Shown here: positions 33,326-48,615 of the stretch, one piece after another
Layout: every line of letters begins with the position of its first letter
Position numbering within the stretch: position 1 is the first letter of the stretch
Assembly: GCF_001424025.1 (NCBI RefSeq)
Contig: NZ_LMPZ01000003.1
Span: 315,195-379,194, forward strand
Direction of reading: 5' to 3'
DNA: 64,000 nucleotides
From: Brevundimonas sp. Leaf363
GTDB lineage: Bacteria > Pseudomonadota > Alphaproteobacteria > Caulobacterales > Caulobacteraceae
Notes under the pieces: generated by a model
What the model saw: the letters and a program-made list of their open reading frames with translations, nothing else
Database searches by the model: none
What the model was told of the DNA's origin: nothing
Translations under genes and position numbers: made by a program

Positions 33326-36193
33326 TCAGACGTCGAACTCAACCCGTTCGTCTGCGTCGTCGACGCGCTCTGTATGGCCCAGTGCGTTCGCCAAGGCGCC
33401 GGCTCGCGACGACAGAAAGTCTCGATCGTAAGTCTGTTTCCACTGGTCGGCCGCGCTTGGGTCGATGGCGCTGTGCGAATGGAACTTGGGGTCCCCGATC
33501 ATTCTCGATTCGGCCCGCAGTCCATCGGTCATGCGACCAGACGGGTCCGCGAGCGGGTCGAGCATGGCCGGGTCGAAGGGAAGGCCCAAGGTCGCGCAGA
33601 GACGCCGCGCGGCCGCCTCCGGATCGCGGACGAGATCTTCGTAGCGAAGATGGATCTGCCGTTCTGCCGGCACGCCCTCAAGGAACGCCACCGTGTTGGC
33701 GTGGATATGAGTCCAGATCAGCTCCGCCAGCTGGCGCGAGGCGAAAGGAGAGACTGGATCACCATCGGGCCCTGCGAGGCGCGGCCACCAGAGCTGTCCC
33801 AAACGCGCCTGATCGAACGAGCGGATCATGCCATAGGGGTGGCGGCTGAGGTGAATGTAGATCGGCCGTTCGAATGTCGCTTCGGCCGAGGTCAGCACGG
33901 AGGAATGGACGCCATAATAGGGCGTCTTGTCCACCAGCAGACGTCCGCCGATCGCGGTCTGCAGCCGCAGATACACGTCTGCGGTCGGCAGGTTGTCCCG
34001 CTCCATTTCGGAGACGATCGCTTGCGCCTCATCGGCGGAGCAGCCCGTCGCTCCCATGAACGCACGAGGCAGGCCTTCGAGCTGCGACGCATGGGCCCGT
34101 CCATACCAGGCGCGCCGGGCGGTCAGGTCCGCATGGCTGAGCAGGTAGAGTTCCGGCGGCGCGAACAGCGCGTCATGCCCCGCCATCATGGCGCGCAGCA
34201 GGGTCGATCCTGAGCGGGGCGGGCTGAGAATGAACACAGCCGGAGGGTTCAGGCGCTTGCCTGCAATGTGTGCATCCAGCGGGTCTCTGACCCGGCGAGC
34301 GAACCGCATCTGGTCGGCCTCGCCCAGCGTCGTCAGGCCGCCATCAGGCCGCAATGTCTCCCCAAGAATCCGCGCCGTAATTTCCGGATAGTGCTCGCTC
34401 AGGAAGTCGGCCTGCTGGTCCGGAGTGGGGGCTTCGTAGACCGACGAGACGTACAGCATCTGATCGGGAAAGCGGCTCTGCACGAGCGCCGCCGCCTGGG
34501 CCGCCTGCAGGGACGAGCCGCCGGACTGGAAGAAGTCCTCGTCAGCCCCCATGACCGCGAGGTCGAGCACCGAGGCCCAGACGCCGGCGACCCAGCGCGC
34601 CACCGGACGCTCGGGCCATGCGAGTGCAGCGCGATCCGCCGCGGGCGCCGCATGGACGCGCGGCAGACCGGAGAACTGCTCGACCAGCAGATGACGCTGC
34701 AGCTTGCCGCCGGGCGTGCGCGGGACCGCCTGAACGATGTGAATGCGCGCGGGCATCCGTCCATAGCCTAACAGGGAGCGCAGGGCGTCGCGGGTCGCCG
34801 CCAGGGTCTCCTCCAGGTCCGTCTGCGGCTGTGCTCCCGCCTTCAGCACAATGGCCATCTCGATCTCTTCGCCCAGAGTCGGGTGTGGCGCCGCGAAGGC
34901 CGCCGCGTCCGCGACCCACGCCAGCGAAAGGGCGGCGGCGTCTATCTCTGCGGGTCCGATCATTTCGCCGCCGCGATTGATAAGATCCTTGGATCGCCCG
35001 ACCAGCCAGAGATGACCGTCTTCGTCCATCCGACCGAGGTCGCCGGTGTGGAAACCGTCGGCCGCAAAAACGACGGCGTCACCGGCGGCTGCGGCCAGAT
35101 AACCCGGCGACACCTGCGGGCCGCGCAGCACCACTTCACCGGAGGATCCGACCGGGACTGGGCGTCCCGAGGGGTCAAGTACGGCGATCGTCGGGCCGAC
35201 CGGAACGCCCACCGATCCCGGCTTCTGATGCGCCGGATTGAAAGGATTGCTGGTGATGACCCCGGCAGTCTCCGTCATGCCGTAGATTTCGATGATGGGC
35301 CGACCCAGGTGCGTCTGGGCCTCCGCCTTCAGCGCCATCGACAAGGGCGCCGACACGGAGCGAATGAACCGCAGCGTCGGCGGCGCGGGCGCCTTGGCCG
35401 CGACGACGGCGTGGATCATGCTGGGCGCCAGCTGCACCCACGTCGGCGCAAGCCCACAGCCCGCCCGATAGGTCGCGACCGAGAAGACGCCGCCGCAGAT
35501 AACGCTGCCGCCCGAGAACAGGGGAGCGGCGATCAGGTCCCACAGACCGCCGATGTGAAACTGCGACAGCAAGTTCAGCGCACGGTCGTTTTCGGTCAGC
35601 GACAGCGATCGCATCAGAGCGGCGGCCGACGCGAACAGGTTGGCCTCGGTCAGGGGGACGAGCTTGGGCTCGGCCGTTGTGCCGGAGGTCTGCAGGATCA
35701 AACGCGTGCCGTCCGGCGCGGCAAGAGCGTCATCTCCGACCACGGCGCGCGCCTGTGCCGACGTCAGCCGGACGCCGCCCGGTCCCTCGTCGATGGACCA
35801 TGCGGCCGCGAGCGTGGGTATTCCCAACGATTGCGCAACGGCCTCGGGGCGACCCGGCAGACCTTCGCGCACGATCAGGACGTGCGGCCGCAGACGGCGC
35901 AGGGACGAGGCCAGCTCCGAGGCTGTCAGTTCGGGATTCAACGGCGCCGCCACGCCGCACTGCATGGCGGCGAGCGTCACGAGCGCTGTCTCGGCTCCTG
36001 GCGGCATGGCGATCGCGATCCGCGCGCTCTGCGCCACCCCATGCATGCGCAGGTGCTCTGCGATGCGCGCGATCAAACCCGGCAGATCAGCCCACAGCAG
36101 GGGCGGCCGCGCTGCGGTCGTCAGGATCGCGGCGTCAGCCGGCTTGCGCCGGCGCCAGTAATCCAGCGTCGCCCAGCTCAGAGGTTCGTTCAT
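33326..36193 (-). CDS. Adenylation-carrier-sulfotransferase fusion protein
   Basis: This is a 955-aa fusion. An ANL adenylation domain spans about 1-510, with phosphate loop LQTSGTTAEPKLVP (168-181), YGMTE, TGDLGRMDEDG, GRSKDLINRGGEMI and A10 lysine Lys497 in RTPGGKLQR. A carrier domain follows (about 520-600, FFQSGGSSLQAA, phosphopantetheine Ser561). A PAPS-dependent sulfotransferase spans about 640-955, with 5'-phosphosulfate loop ILSPPRSGSTLLRAMM and 3'-phosphate element LSRHPYGMIRSFDQ. It should load a substrate and sulfonate it while carrier-bound. The start at 36193 overlaps the 2OG oxygenase stop (ATGA); the frame extension to 36397 is inside that gene. Confidence 0.87.
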   Translation of the reverse strand: MNEPLSWATLDYWRRRKPADAAILTTAARPPLLWADLPGLIARIAEHLRMHGVAQSARIAIAMPPGAETALVTLAAMQCGVAAPLNPELTASELASSLRRLRPHVLIVREGLPGRPEAVAQSLGIPTLAAAWSIDEGPGGVRLTSAQARAVVGDDALAAPDGTRLILQTSGTTAEPKLVPLTEANLFASAAALMRSLSLTENDRALNLLSQFHIGGLWDLIAAPLFSGGSVICGGVFSVATYRAGCGLAPTWVQLAPSMIHAVVAAKAPAPPTLRFIRSVSAPLSMALKAEAQTHLGRPIIEIYGMTETAGVITSNPFNPAHQKPGSVGVPVGPTIAVLDPSGRPVPVGSSGEVVLRGPQVSPGYLAAAAGDAVVFAADGFHTGDLGRMDEDGHLWLVGRSKDLINRGGEMIGPAEIDAAALSLAWVADAAAFAAPHPTLGEEIEMAIVLKAGAQPQTDLEETLAATRDALRSLLGYGRMPARIHIVQAVPRTPGGKLQRHLLVEQFSGLPRVHAAPAADRAALAWPERPVARWVAGVWASVLDLAVMGADEDFFQSGGSSLQAAQAAALVQSRFPDQMLYVSSVYEAPTPDQQADFLSEHYPEITARILGETLRPDGGLTTLGEADQMRFARRVRDPLDAHIAGKRLNPPAVFILSPPRSGSTLLRAMMAGHDALFAPPELYLLSHADLTARRAWYGRAHASQLEGLPRAFMGATGCSADEAQAIVSEMERDNLPTADVYLRLQTAIGGRLLVDKTPYYGVHSSVLTSAEATFERPIYIHLSRHPYGMIRSFDQARLGQLWWPRLAGPDGDPVSPFASRQLAELIWTHIHANTVAFLEGVPAERQIHLRYEDLVRDPEAAARRLCATLGLPFDPAMLDPLADPSGRMTDGLRAESRMIGDPKFHSHSAIDPSAADQWKQTYDRDFLSSRAGALANALGHTERVDDADERVEFDV

Positions 36194-37005
36194 GCCGTGA
36201 ACGCGCCTCGCTCGTCCGCCTGTATCTGTGCAGCGATCGTGGCGAAGGCTGGATCGATGTCCGCGTCGGGTCGAATGCGAAGACTGAAGTTGAACGATCG
36301 CCGCGGCAGGCGTGTCTCGGCGGCAAGGGGGGATACGCCGTGCCAAGACCGGTCGGTCTTGGCGAAGAAGAACAGGCGATTGGGAATGAAGGCGCACGAC
36401 GCCGCAAGATCGACTTCGTCTCTGGACAGAAAGAAGTTGCTGAAGTTCCTGCCCTGTTCAACGCGGCGAGGCCGGTAAATCTCGGTGCCCCCGCCCCACG
36501 CTTGATCCCAGTCCGCCTGGGCGAAGTAGTGGACGAAGCTGAGGATCTTGTCCGAGGCGTCGGAGTGAGGCGGCAGGAACGCGGCATCGTCGATGCTCGA
36601 AAACTCGCAGTACAGCTCGACATCTTCCGCTCGCAGCGCCTGGCGCAGCCGAAACAGCTCGCGATATGGACCCGCCGCCAGGCTGTCGAGCGGGACGAGG
36701 GCCTTGGCCCAGTCCAGGCAGTGCTGGAGAAAATCCTGGCGCCCCAGAGCCCTCAGGTAGTCGAGCCAGCCGGAATCGAGGTCACGAAGGTGCTCCGGCA
36801 TATCTGGAAGGATGAAGGCGACGCGCTTCTTGCCGCGCTTCAGCGTGTCCATGGCGGGCCGTGCGCCCGGCATGACGAAATGCCGATCCAGACGGTCGTA
36901 AAGGTCGCGAGGCAGATATCCATCGATCCAGCCGTAGGGGAACGGATCGAGGCGGACGTCCGCCGATCCGGCGCCGGGCTTGGGGATGATTTCGTCAGGC
37001 GCCAT
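36190..37005 (-). CDS. 2OG-Fe(II) oxygenase-like protein of the NRPS cluster
   Basis: This 271-aa protein has the prolyl-hydroxylase-like 2OG oxygenase pattern. The iron ligands are visible as HxD in PPHSDASDKILSF (near residue 149) and the distal His in DRSWHGVSPL, with the 2OG-binding Arg in LPRRSFNFSLRIR. An upstream YGWIDGYLPRDLYDRLDRHF block is typical. It likely hydroxylates an amino acid or the carrier-bound intermediate. As first gene of the minus-strand operon, it sets the promoter in the 416-base gap to glgP. It is coupled to the adenylation-sulfotransferase gene. Confidence 0.82.
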   Translation of the reverse strand: MAPDEIIPKPGAGSADVRLDPFPYGWIDGYLPRDLYDRLDRHFVMPGARPAMDTLKRGKKRVAFILPDMPEHLRDLDSGWLDYLRALGRQDFLQHCLDWAKALVPLDSLAAGPYRELFRLRQALRAEDVELYCEFSSIDDAAFLPPHSDASDKILSFVHYFAQADWDQAWGGGTEIYRPRRVEQGRNFSNFFLSRDEVDLAASCAFIPNRLFFFAKTDRSWHGVSPLAAETRLPRRSFNFSLRIRPDADIDPAFATIAAQIQADERGAFTA

Positions 37006-37421
37006 GCCGAATTTCGCAGAGTCTCAATGGCCCCACTGTCGGTGTTATGCTCGTCAAATCAAGCCGGCTTCCGTCTGTCCTCGGTCCGCTCGAGAGCGCG
37101 AAGGGGCTGACGCCCCTCGCACTCATCGGCCCTGGTGGATGTTTCGTGATCCCGCGGGCCAAACTCATACGGGGCGTCTTTGACACATGACCACATCCGG
37201 CGCGGCCGTCATGCCAGGATGTCGAGGCGCCGCTGCGGCAAGGCGGCGAAGCTGGCTGCCCCGCTTCCTCGGCGCCGAGCGTTCCGTCACGACGAGGGTC
37301 GCAGGCCTTCACATGAACCGCTCGCCGCCTCCGTAAGCGAAAGATAATCCCACGATTTAAGCTGACAGCCCTCAAGCCCGGTTGGTATGGCGTAGCTGCA
37401 AGAACGGAAGAAGATTGCGGA
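37006..37421. other. Divergent intergenic region between the NRPS cluster and the glycogen operon
   Basis: This is 416 bases between the 2OG oxygenase start (minus) and the glgP start (plus). It holds no open frame that looks like a gene (longest frames are short and overlap in several phases). It must contain promoters for both operons. I see no clear sigma-54 or EcfG element. Confidence 0.6.
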
Positions 37422-39881
37422 ATGACGGCTGAGGCGATCCTCGCAAACACGCGATCTTTGGATGCGGCGGACACAACGCGCGATCCTCAGGCGCTCGCCG
37501 ACCGCATCATCGACTGCCTCGTTCATCGAATCGGCAAGGATCAGCGCGCCGCCAAGCCGCATGACTGGCTGACGGCGGCGGTGCTGACCGTCCGTGATGA
37601 CGTGATCGAGCGCTGGATGACGTCCACACGCGCCACCCAGGCGTCAGGCGCCAAGCGCGTCTACTACCTCAGCCTTGAGTTCCTGATCGGGCGGCTGTTG
37701 CGCGATGCGATCGCCAATCTGGGTCGCGCAGAAGAGTTCGACGCGGCGCTGAAGCTGCTGGGCGTCGATCTGGCGATGATCGAAGAGATCGAGCCGGATG
37801 CGGCGCTGGGCAACGGCGGCCTGGGTCGTCTGGCGGCCTGCTTCATGGAGAGCCTGGCGTCGCTGAACCTGCCCGCCTACGGCTACGGCATCCGCTATGT
37901 GAACGGCATGTTCCGCCAGCGGATCGACGACGGTTGGCAGGTCGAGCTGCCGGAAACCTGGCTGGCGCACGGCAACCCGTGGGAATTCGAGCGCCGCGAG
38001 AGCGCCTACATCATCGGCTTCGGCGGCGAGGTCGTCGGCACCGAGACCGGCGCCGTCGAATGGACGCCGGACGAGAAGATCGAGGCCGTCGCGGTCGATA
38101 CGCCGGTGGTCGGCTGGCGAGGCGAGAGGGTCAACACCCTGCGGCTCTGGACGGCCCGGGCGTTCGATCCGATCCGTCTGGACGCCTTCAACGCCGGCGA
38201 CCACGCCGGGGCCCTGGCCAACCAGGTCCGGGCAGAGACGCTGGTGCGCGTCCTCTATCCCGCCGACTCCAGCCCGGCCGGCCATGAGCTGCGTCTGCGC
38301 CAGGAGTATTTCTTCTCCTCGGCTTCGATCCAGGACATCGTCCGCCGCCATGTCCAGTACGGCAACGACATCCGTACCCTGCACGAGAAGGCGGCGATCC
38401 AGCTGAACGACACCCACCCGGCGGTGTCGGTGGCGGAGCTGATGCGGCTGCTGGTGGATCACCACGGCCTCGGCTTCGACGAGGCGTGGGACATCACCCG
38501 CAAGACGTTCGGCTACACGAACCACACCCTGTTGCCCGAGGCGCTGGAAAGCTGGCCCCTGCCCCTGTTCGAGCGGCTGCTGCCCCGGCACATGCAGATC
38601 GTCTATGCGATCAACGCCCGCCTGCTGAAGGAGGCGCGACGCGCGCCCGGCATGGACGACCGCGCCATCTCGGCGATCAGCCTCATCGACGAGGGCGGCG
38701 AGCGGCGGATACGCATGGCCAACCTGGCCTTCGCGGGCTCGCACAGCGTCAACGGCGTGGCGGCTCTGCATACCGAGCTGATGAAGCAGACGGTGTTCGC
38801 CGATCTGCACCGCCTCTATCCCGACCGCATCAACAACAAGACCAACGGCATCACGCCCCGCCGCTGGCTGCAGCAGTGCAACCCCGGCCTGACAGACCTA
38901 ATCCGCGAGGCAATCGGCGACGGCTTCCTGGACGACGCGTCCAGGCTTGCCGACCTGCGTCCGTTCACGGAGGACGCCGCGTTCCAGGAGCGGTTCGCCG
39001 CCATCAAGCGCGCCAACAAGGCGGCGCTGTCGCAGCATCTGCGCGAGGTGATGGGGGTCAGGCTGGACCCCGACGCCCTGTTCGACGTGCAGGTGAAGCG
39101 CATCCACGAGTACAAGCGCCAGCTGCTCAACATCATCGAGACGGTCGCCCTGTACGACCAGATCCGCAATCACCCGGAACGGGACTGGGTCCCGCGCGTG
39201 AAGCTGTTCGCGGGCAAGGCGGCGTCGAGCTATCACAACGCCAAGCTGATCATAAAACTGACAAACGACGTCGCACGAAAGATCAACGCCGATCCGGCCG
39301 TCCATGGCCTGTTGAGCGTCGCCTTCGCGCCGAATTACAACGTCAGCCTGGCGGAGAAGATCATGCCCGCAGCCGACCTGTCCGAGCAGATTTCGACGGC
39401 CGGGATGGAGGCGTCGGGGACCGGCAACATGAAGCTGGCGCTGAACGGCGCCCTCACCATCGGAACGCTGGACGGCGCCAACATCGAAATTCGCGACCAC
39501 GTGGGGGCCAAGGACATCGTCATCTTCGGCTTGACCGCCGACGAGGTCGCCGCGAAGCGCGCGGACGGGTATCGGCCCAGCGAAGTGATCGAGGCCCATC
39601 CCGATCTGAACCAGGCCATTTCGGCGATCGAGACCGGCGTATTCTCGCCCGGCGAACCGGATCGATATCGCGACCTGATGGCGGGCCTGCGCGAACACGA
39701 CTGGTTCATGCTGGCGGCGGACTTTCCCTCCTATGCCGAGGGTCAGCGAGAGATCGACCGACGCTGGACCGATCCGGCGGGGTGGCGGGCGGCGACGATC
39801 CGCAACGTCGCGGGGATGGGCTGGTTCTCTTCCGACCGCACCATCGGCGAGTATGCCCACGACATCTGGTCCGTCCGGTGA
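37422..39881 (+). CDS. glgP: Glycogen/alpha-glucan phosphorylase
   Basis: This is an 819-aa GT35 phosphorylase that releases glucose-1-phosphate from glycogen. The N-terminal block VYYLSLEFLIGRLLRDAIANL and ALGNGGLGRLAACFMESLASL are typical. The nucleotide/phosphate region AFAPNYNVSLAEKIMPAADLSEQISTAGMEASGTGNMKLALNGA carries the PLP-binding Lys, and GTLDGANIEI follows. The C-terminus is DIWSVR. It is first gene of the glycogen operon. Its stop overlaps the glgB GTG by four bases (39878-39881), giving coupled translation. Confidence 0.97.
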   Translation: MTAEAILANTRSLDAADTTRDPQALADRIIDCLVHRIGKDQRAAKPHDWLTAAVLTVRDDVIERWMTSTRATQASGAKRVYYLSLEFLIGRLLRDAIANLGRAEEFDAALKLLGVDLAMIEEIEPDAALGNGGLGRLAACFMESLASLNLPAYGYGIRYVNGMFRQRIDDGWQVELPETWLAHGNPWEFERRESAYIIGFGGEVVGTETGAVEWTPDEKIEAVAVDTPVVGWRGERVNTLRLWTARAFDPIRLDAFNAGDHAGALANQVRAETLVRVLYPADSSPAGHELRLRQEYFFSSASIQDIVRRHVQYGNDIRTLHEKAAIQLNDTHPAVSVAELMRLLVDHHGLGFDEAWDITRKTFGYTNHTLLPEALESWPLPLFERLLPRHMQIVYAINARLLKEARRAPGMDDRAISAISLIDEGGERRIRMANLAFAGSHSVNGVAALHTELMKQTVFADLHRLYPDRINNKTNGITPRRWLQQCNPGLTDLIREAIGDGFLDDASRLADLRPFTEDAAFQERFAAIKRANKAALSQHLREVMGVRLDPDALFDVQVKRIHEYKRQLLNIIETVALYDQIRNHPERDWVPRVKLFAGKAASSYHNAKLIIKLTNDVARKINADPAVHGLLSVAFAPNYNVSLAEKIMPAADLSEQISTAGMEASGTGNMKLALNGALTIGTLDGANIEIRDHVGAKDIVIFGLTADEVAAKRADGYRPSEVIEAHPDLNQAISAIETGVFSPGEPDRYRDLMAGLREHDWFMLAADFPSYAEGQREIDRRWTDPAGWRAATIRNVAGMGWFSSDRTIGEYAHDIWSVR

Positions 39882-42031
39882 AGCCCCCCGGCGAGGCGAT
39901 CGCAGCTCTTCTGGAAGGGCGTCACGACGATCCGTTCTCGCTGCTGGGCGTGTTCGCTGGGCCGGACGGCGTCTTCGCCCGCGCCTGGGTTCCCGGCGCC
40001 GAAACGCTGGAGGCGCGATCGCTGGACGGCGTGTCCCTCGGGGTGCTGGTTCGGATCGACGACAGGGGCCTGTTCGAGGGCGCCGTCGAGGATGCGCCCC
40101 AGCCCATTCGCTATGCCGCATCCGGCGGCGGCGCTGATTGGTCCTATGCCGACCCCTACACCTTTGGCCCGGTGCTGGGGCCGACCGACGACTATCTGAT
40201 GAACGAAGGTTCGCACCACCGGCTCTACGACAAGCTGGGCGCGCACCTCATCGAGCATGAAGGCGCGGCCGGGGTCCATTTCGCCGTCTGGGCGCCGAAC
40301 GCCCAGCGGGTTTCGGTGGTCGGAGACTTCAACGACTGGGACGCGCGCCGGCATGTGATGCGTCGCCGCAATGACGTCGGGGTGTGGGAGATCTTCGTCC
40401 CCGACATCGGCGCCGGACGGACCTACAAGTTCGCCATCGTCGGGCCGGATGGCCAGGCGCGGCCGCTGAAGGCGGATCCCTTCGCCTTCGCCGCCGAGCT
40501 GAGGCCTGCGACCGGATCAGTGACGCGCGGTCCCCTGACCCACTCCTGGCAGGATCAGGGGCACCGTGACCATTGGGCCAGCGTCGATCCGCGTCGGCAG
40601 CCGATGAGCATCTACGAGGTCCACGCCGGATCATGGGATCGGGACGACAACGGCTGGTACCTGAGCTGGGACGCCTTGGCCGACCGGTTGATCCCCTATG
40701 TGGTCGACCTGGGGTTCACGCATATCGAGTTCCTGCCGGTCAGCGAGTATCCCTACGACCCCAGCTGGGGCTACCAGACCACGGGCCTCTATGCCCCGTC
40801 ATCGCGGTTCGGCGACGTGGAGGGCTTCGCGCGCTTCGTGGACGGCGCACACCAGGCCGGGATTGGCGTCCTGCTGGATTGGGTGCCCGCGCACTTCCCG
40901 ACCGACGACCACGGCCTGTCTCTGTTCGACGGCACGGCCCTTTACGAGCATGCGGACCCGAAGCTGGGCTTCCACCCCGACTGGAACACCGCGATCTACA
41001 ACTTCGGGCGGCGCGAGGTGGCGTCGTACCTGGTCAACAACGCCCTGTTCTGGACCGAGCGCTATCACGTCGACGGCCTGAGGGTCGATGCTGTGGCCTC
41101 GATGCTTTACCGCGACTATTCGCGAAAGGCCGGCGAGTGGATTCCCAACGAGCAGGGCGGCCGCGAGAACTGGGAGGCCGTCGCCTTCCTCCGTGACATG
41201 AACCGGGCGGTCTATGGCGCGCGGCCCGGCGCCTTCACCGTGGCGGAGGAATCCACCTCATGGCCGGGCGTGTCCAAGCCGGCGCACGAGGACGGCCTGG
41301 GCTTCGGCTTCAAGTGGAACATGGGCTTCATGCACGACACGCTGCAGTACATGCAGCGCGATCCGATCCACCGGCCGCACCATCACGACGAGATCACCTT
41401 CGGTCTGGTCTACGCCTTCAGCGAAAACTTCGTCCTGCCGCTGAGCCATGACGAAGTGGTGCATGGCAAAGGCTCGCTGCTGACCAAGATGGCCGGCGAC
41501 GACGCGCAGAAGTTCGCGTCCCTGCGCGCCTACTACGGCCTGATGTGGGGCTATCCCGGCAAGAAGCTGCTGTTCATGGGGCAGGAGTTCGCCCAGCGGC
41601 GCGAGTGGAGCGAGGACCGCGCGCTGGACTGGGGGCTGCGCGGTGCGCCGGCGCACGAGGGCGTGCGCAACGCCGTTCGCGAACTGAACAGACTGCACCG
41701 GACCGAGCCCGCGCTGCACGCCCGCGATTGCGAGGGCGAGGGGTTCGAATGGCTGATCGCCGACGACCGGGCCAACTCGGTCTTCGCCTGGCTGCGCAAG
41801 GCGCCCGGCGCCGCCCCGATCGCGGTCATCTCGAACATGACGCCGGTCGAGCGCTCAAACTATCGTGTGCCGTTGCCGGGGAACGGACGATGGACAGAAA
41901 TCTTCAATAGCGACGCTTTGGATTACGGGGGCGACGGCCTGGGCAATCTGGGTTCGGTCCTGGCGGCGGAGGGGAGGGCCACGCTGACCCTGCCGCCGCT
42001 GTCGACGATAATGCTTCGACACGAGGGCTGA
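39878..42031 (+). CDS. glgB: 1,4-alpha-glucan branching enzyme
   Basis: This 717-aa GH13 enzyme introduces alpha-1,6 branches. An N-terminal CBM48-type region (about 100-210, [22 protein letters not shown]) precedes the barrel. Catalytic blocks are [35 protein letters not shown] (nucleophile Asp), FTVAEEST (acid/base Glu) and [16 protein letters not shown]. The start is GTG at 39878 overlapping glgP; the frame is open far upstream but only antisense-like text lies there. It works with GlgA/GlgC in synthesis and GlgP/GlgX in breakdown. Confidence 0.97.
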   Translation: MKPPGEAIAALLEGRHDDPFSLLGVFAGPDGVFARAWVPGAETLEARSLDGVSLGVLVRIDDRGLFEGAVEDAPQPIRYAASGGGADWSYADPYTFGPVLGPTDDYLMNEGSHHRLYDKLGAHLIEHEGAAGVHFAVWAPNAQRVSVVGDFNDWDARRHVMRRRNDVGVWEIFVPDIGAGRTYKFAIVGPDGQARPLKADPFAFAAELRPATGSVTRGPLTHSWQDQGHRDHWASVDPRRQPMSIYEVHAGSWDRDDNGWYLSWDALADRLIPYVVDLGFTHIEFLPVSEYPYDPSWGYQTTGLYAPSSRFGDVEGFARFVDGAHQAGIGVLLDWVPAHFPTDDHGLSLFDGTALYEHADPKLGFHPDWNTAIYNFGRREVASYLVNNALFWTERYHVDGLRVDAVASMLYRDYSRKAGEWIPNEQGGRENWEAVAFLRDMNRAVYGARPGAFTVAEESTSWPGVSKPAHEDGLGFGFKWNMGFMHDTLQYMQRDPIHRPHHHDEITFGLVYAFSENFVLPLSHDEVVHGKGSLLTKMAGDDAQKFASLRAYYGLMWGYPGKKLLFMGQEFAQRREWSEDRALDWGLRGAPAHEGVRNAVRELNRLHRTEPALHARDCEGEGFEWLIADDRANSVFAWLRKAPGAAPIAVISNMTPVERSNYRVPLPGNGRWTEIFNSDALDYGGDGLGNLGSVLAAEGRATLTLPPLSTIMLRHEG

Positions 42032-42060
42032 ACCCTCGGTCGTGTCTGGGAGGACATTCT

Positions 42061-43316
42061 ATGGAACGGCGCAATCAACCGCTGGCGCGTGATGCGATGG
42101 CCTATGTGCTGGCAGGCGGGCGCGGCAGTCGGCTGATGGAGCTGACCGACGTGCGGGCCAAGCCGGCGGTCTATTTCGGCGGCAAGGCGCGGATCATCGA
42201 TTTCGCCCTGTCGAACGCTCTGAACTCGGGCATCCGGCGCATCGGCGTGGCGACCCAATACAAGGCTCACTCGCTGATCCGGCACCTCCAGCGCGGCTGG
42301 AACTTCCTGCGAACCGAGCGAAACGAGAGCTTCGACATCCTGCCGGCGTCCCAGCGCATCTCCGAGACCCAATGGTACGACGGCACGGCCGACGCCGTGT
42401 ACCAAAACATCGACATCATCGAGAGCTACAGCCCCGAGTACATGGTCATCCTGGCCGGGGACCACATCTACAAGATGGACTACGAGCTGATGCTGCGTCA
42501 GCACGTGGACAGCGGCGCGGACGTGACCGTCGGCTGCATGGAGGTCACGCGCGACGAGGCTTCGGGCTTCGGCGTGATGGCGGTGGACGCCAACGGTTGG
42601 ATCACCGATTTCGTCGAGAAGCCCGCCGATCCGCCGGCCATGCCCGGCAAGCCGGACAAGTCGCTGGCCTCGCTGGGGATCTACGTCTTCCACACCAAGG
42701 CGCTGTTCGACCACCTGCGCAGGGACGCCGCGACGCCGGGATCCAGCCGCGACTTCGGCAAGGACATCATCCCCTGGCTGGTCGAGAACGGTAAGGCGAT
42801 CGCGCACGAATTCAGCGCGTCCTGCGTCCGCGGCGCCGAAGAGGCCCAAGCCTACTGGCGGGACGTGGGCACGGTCGACGCCTACTGGGAAGCCAATATC
42901 GACCTGACCGACGTCGTTCCGCAGCTGGATCTCTACGACCGCTCATGGCCGCTGTGGACCTATGCCGAGATCAATCCACCGGCCAAGTTCGTGCATGATG
43001 TCGAAGGTCGGCGCGGTCAGGCCGTTCAGTCGCTGGTGGCCGGCGACTGCATCATCTCGGGCGGCAGCGTGACGCGCAGCCTGATCTCGACCGGCACGCG
43101 GGTCCACTCCTGGAGCCGGATCGACGAGGCCGTGGTCCTGCCCGGCTGTGACATCGGCCAGAAGGCGCAACTGAAGAAGGTCATCCTGGACCGCGGCGTG
43201 CGCATCCCCGAGGGACTGGTGGTCGGCGAGGATCCGGTGCTGGACGCCCAGCGCTTCCGCCGGACCGACAAGGGCGTGTGCCTTATCACCCAGGCGATGA
43301 TCGACAAGCTGGCCTG

Positions 43317-43317
<1 letters not shown>
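42061..43317 (+). CDS. glgC: Glucose-1-phosphate adenylyltransferase
   Basis: This 418-aa enzyme makes ADP-glucose for glycogen synthesis. Motifs are [34 protein letters not shown] (nucleotide and Mg site), [28 protein letters not shown], and a left-handed beta-helix C-terminal part with [17 protein letters not shown]. The length matches bacterial homotetrameric GlgC (about 420-430 aa). There is a 29-base gap after glgB with GGGAGGA just upstream of the ATG. The stop overlaps the glgA start (TGATG). Confidence 0.97.
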
Positions 43318-48201
<4,884 letters not shown>

Positions 48202-48341
48202 GCGCCGGCTGTCTCGGCCCGCGGCTGTTCCACCCGCAGGACGACCTAAAAAGCCTGTCGCCATCGACCGGCCTTCACCTTAGCCTGACGACGCTGCGTT
48301 CAAAGGCGGATCAGCCGCCGGGTCAGCATGAGGAAACACAT

Positions 48342-48605
48342 ATGCGCATTCTGTACATCGCCGCTGCGGCCGCCCTGGCCCTGGCGGCCTGCTCCGAGAA
48401 GACCGAGAGAAACGCCGCCGCGACGGCCGACAACGCCGGCGATACGGTCGCCTCGGCAGCCAGCGACACGGCCGCGAATGCAGACGCCGCCGCCGACGCG
48501 ACCGCGAATGCTGCGGGCAACGCGGCTGCCAACGTGGACGCCGCTGCCGATACGGCAGCCCGCAAGACCGATGCAGCGGCCGACGCCGCAGCCCGGACTC
48601 AGTAA
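48342..48605 (+). CDS. Small Ala-rich lipoprotein, entericidin-like
   Basis: This is an 87-aa protein. The signal MRILYIAAAAALALAAC ends in a lipobox (LAAC, Cys17). The mature part is a low-complexity Ala/Asp/Thr chain (AADTAANADAAADATANAAGN...), predicted to be a long amphipathic helix. Such small Ala-rich lipoproteins are often stress-induced envelope proteins. It is followed by a strong terminator hairpin, so it is a monocistronic unit. Confidence 0.75.
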   Translation: MRILYIAAAAALALAACSEKTERNAAATADNAGDTVASAASDTAANADAAADATANAAGNAAANVDAAADTAARKTDAAADAAARTQ

Positions 48606-48615
48606 GACAACGCCT

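Noticed and set aside
38486..39877. Upstream extension of the glgB frame (would give 1181 aa)
   Set aside because: It overlaps glgP in another frame, has Arg/Pro/Ala-rich shadow composition, and the family length is met by GTG at 39878.
48342..48605. Repeating Ala/Asp codons that could look like a tandem repeat or CRISPR
   Set aside because: No direct repeats with unique spacers; it is a low-complexity lipoprotein gene with a signal peptide and terminator.
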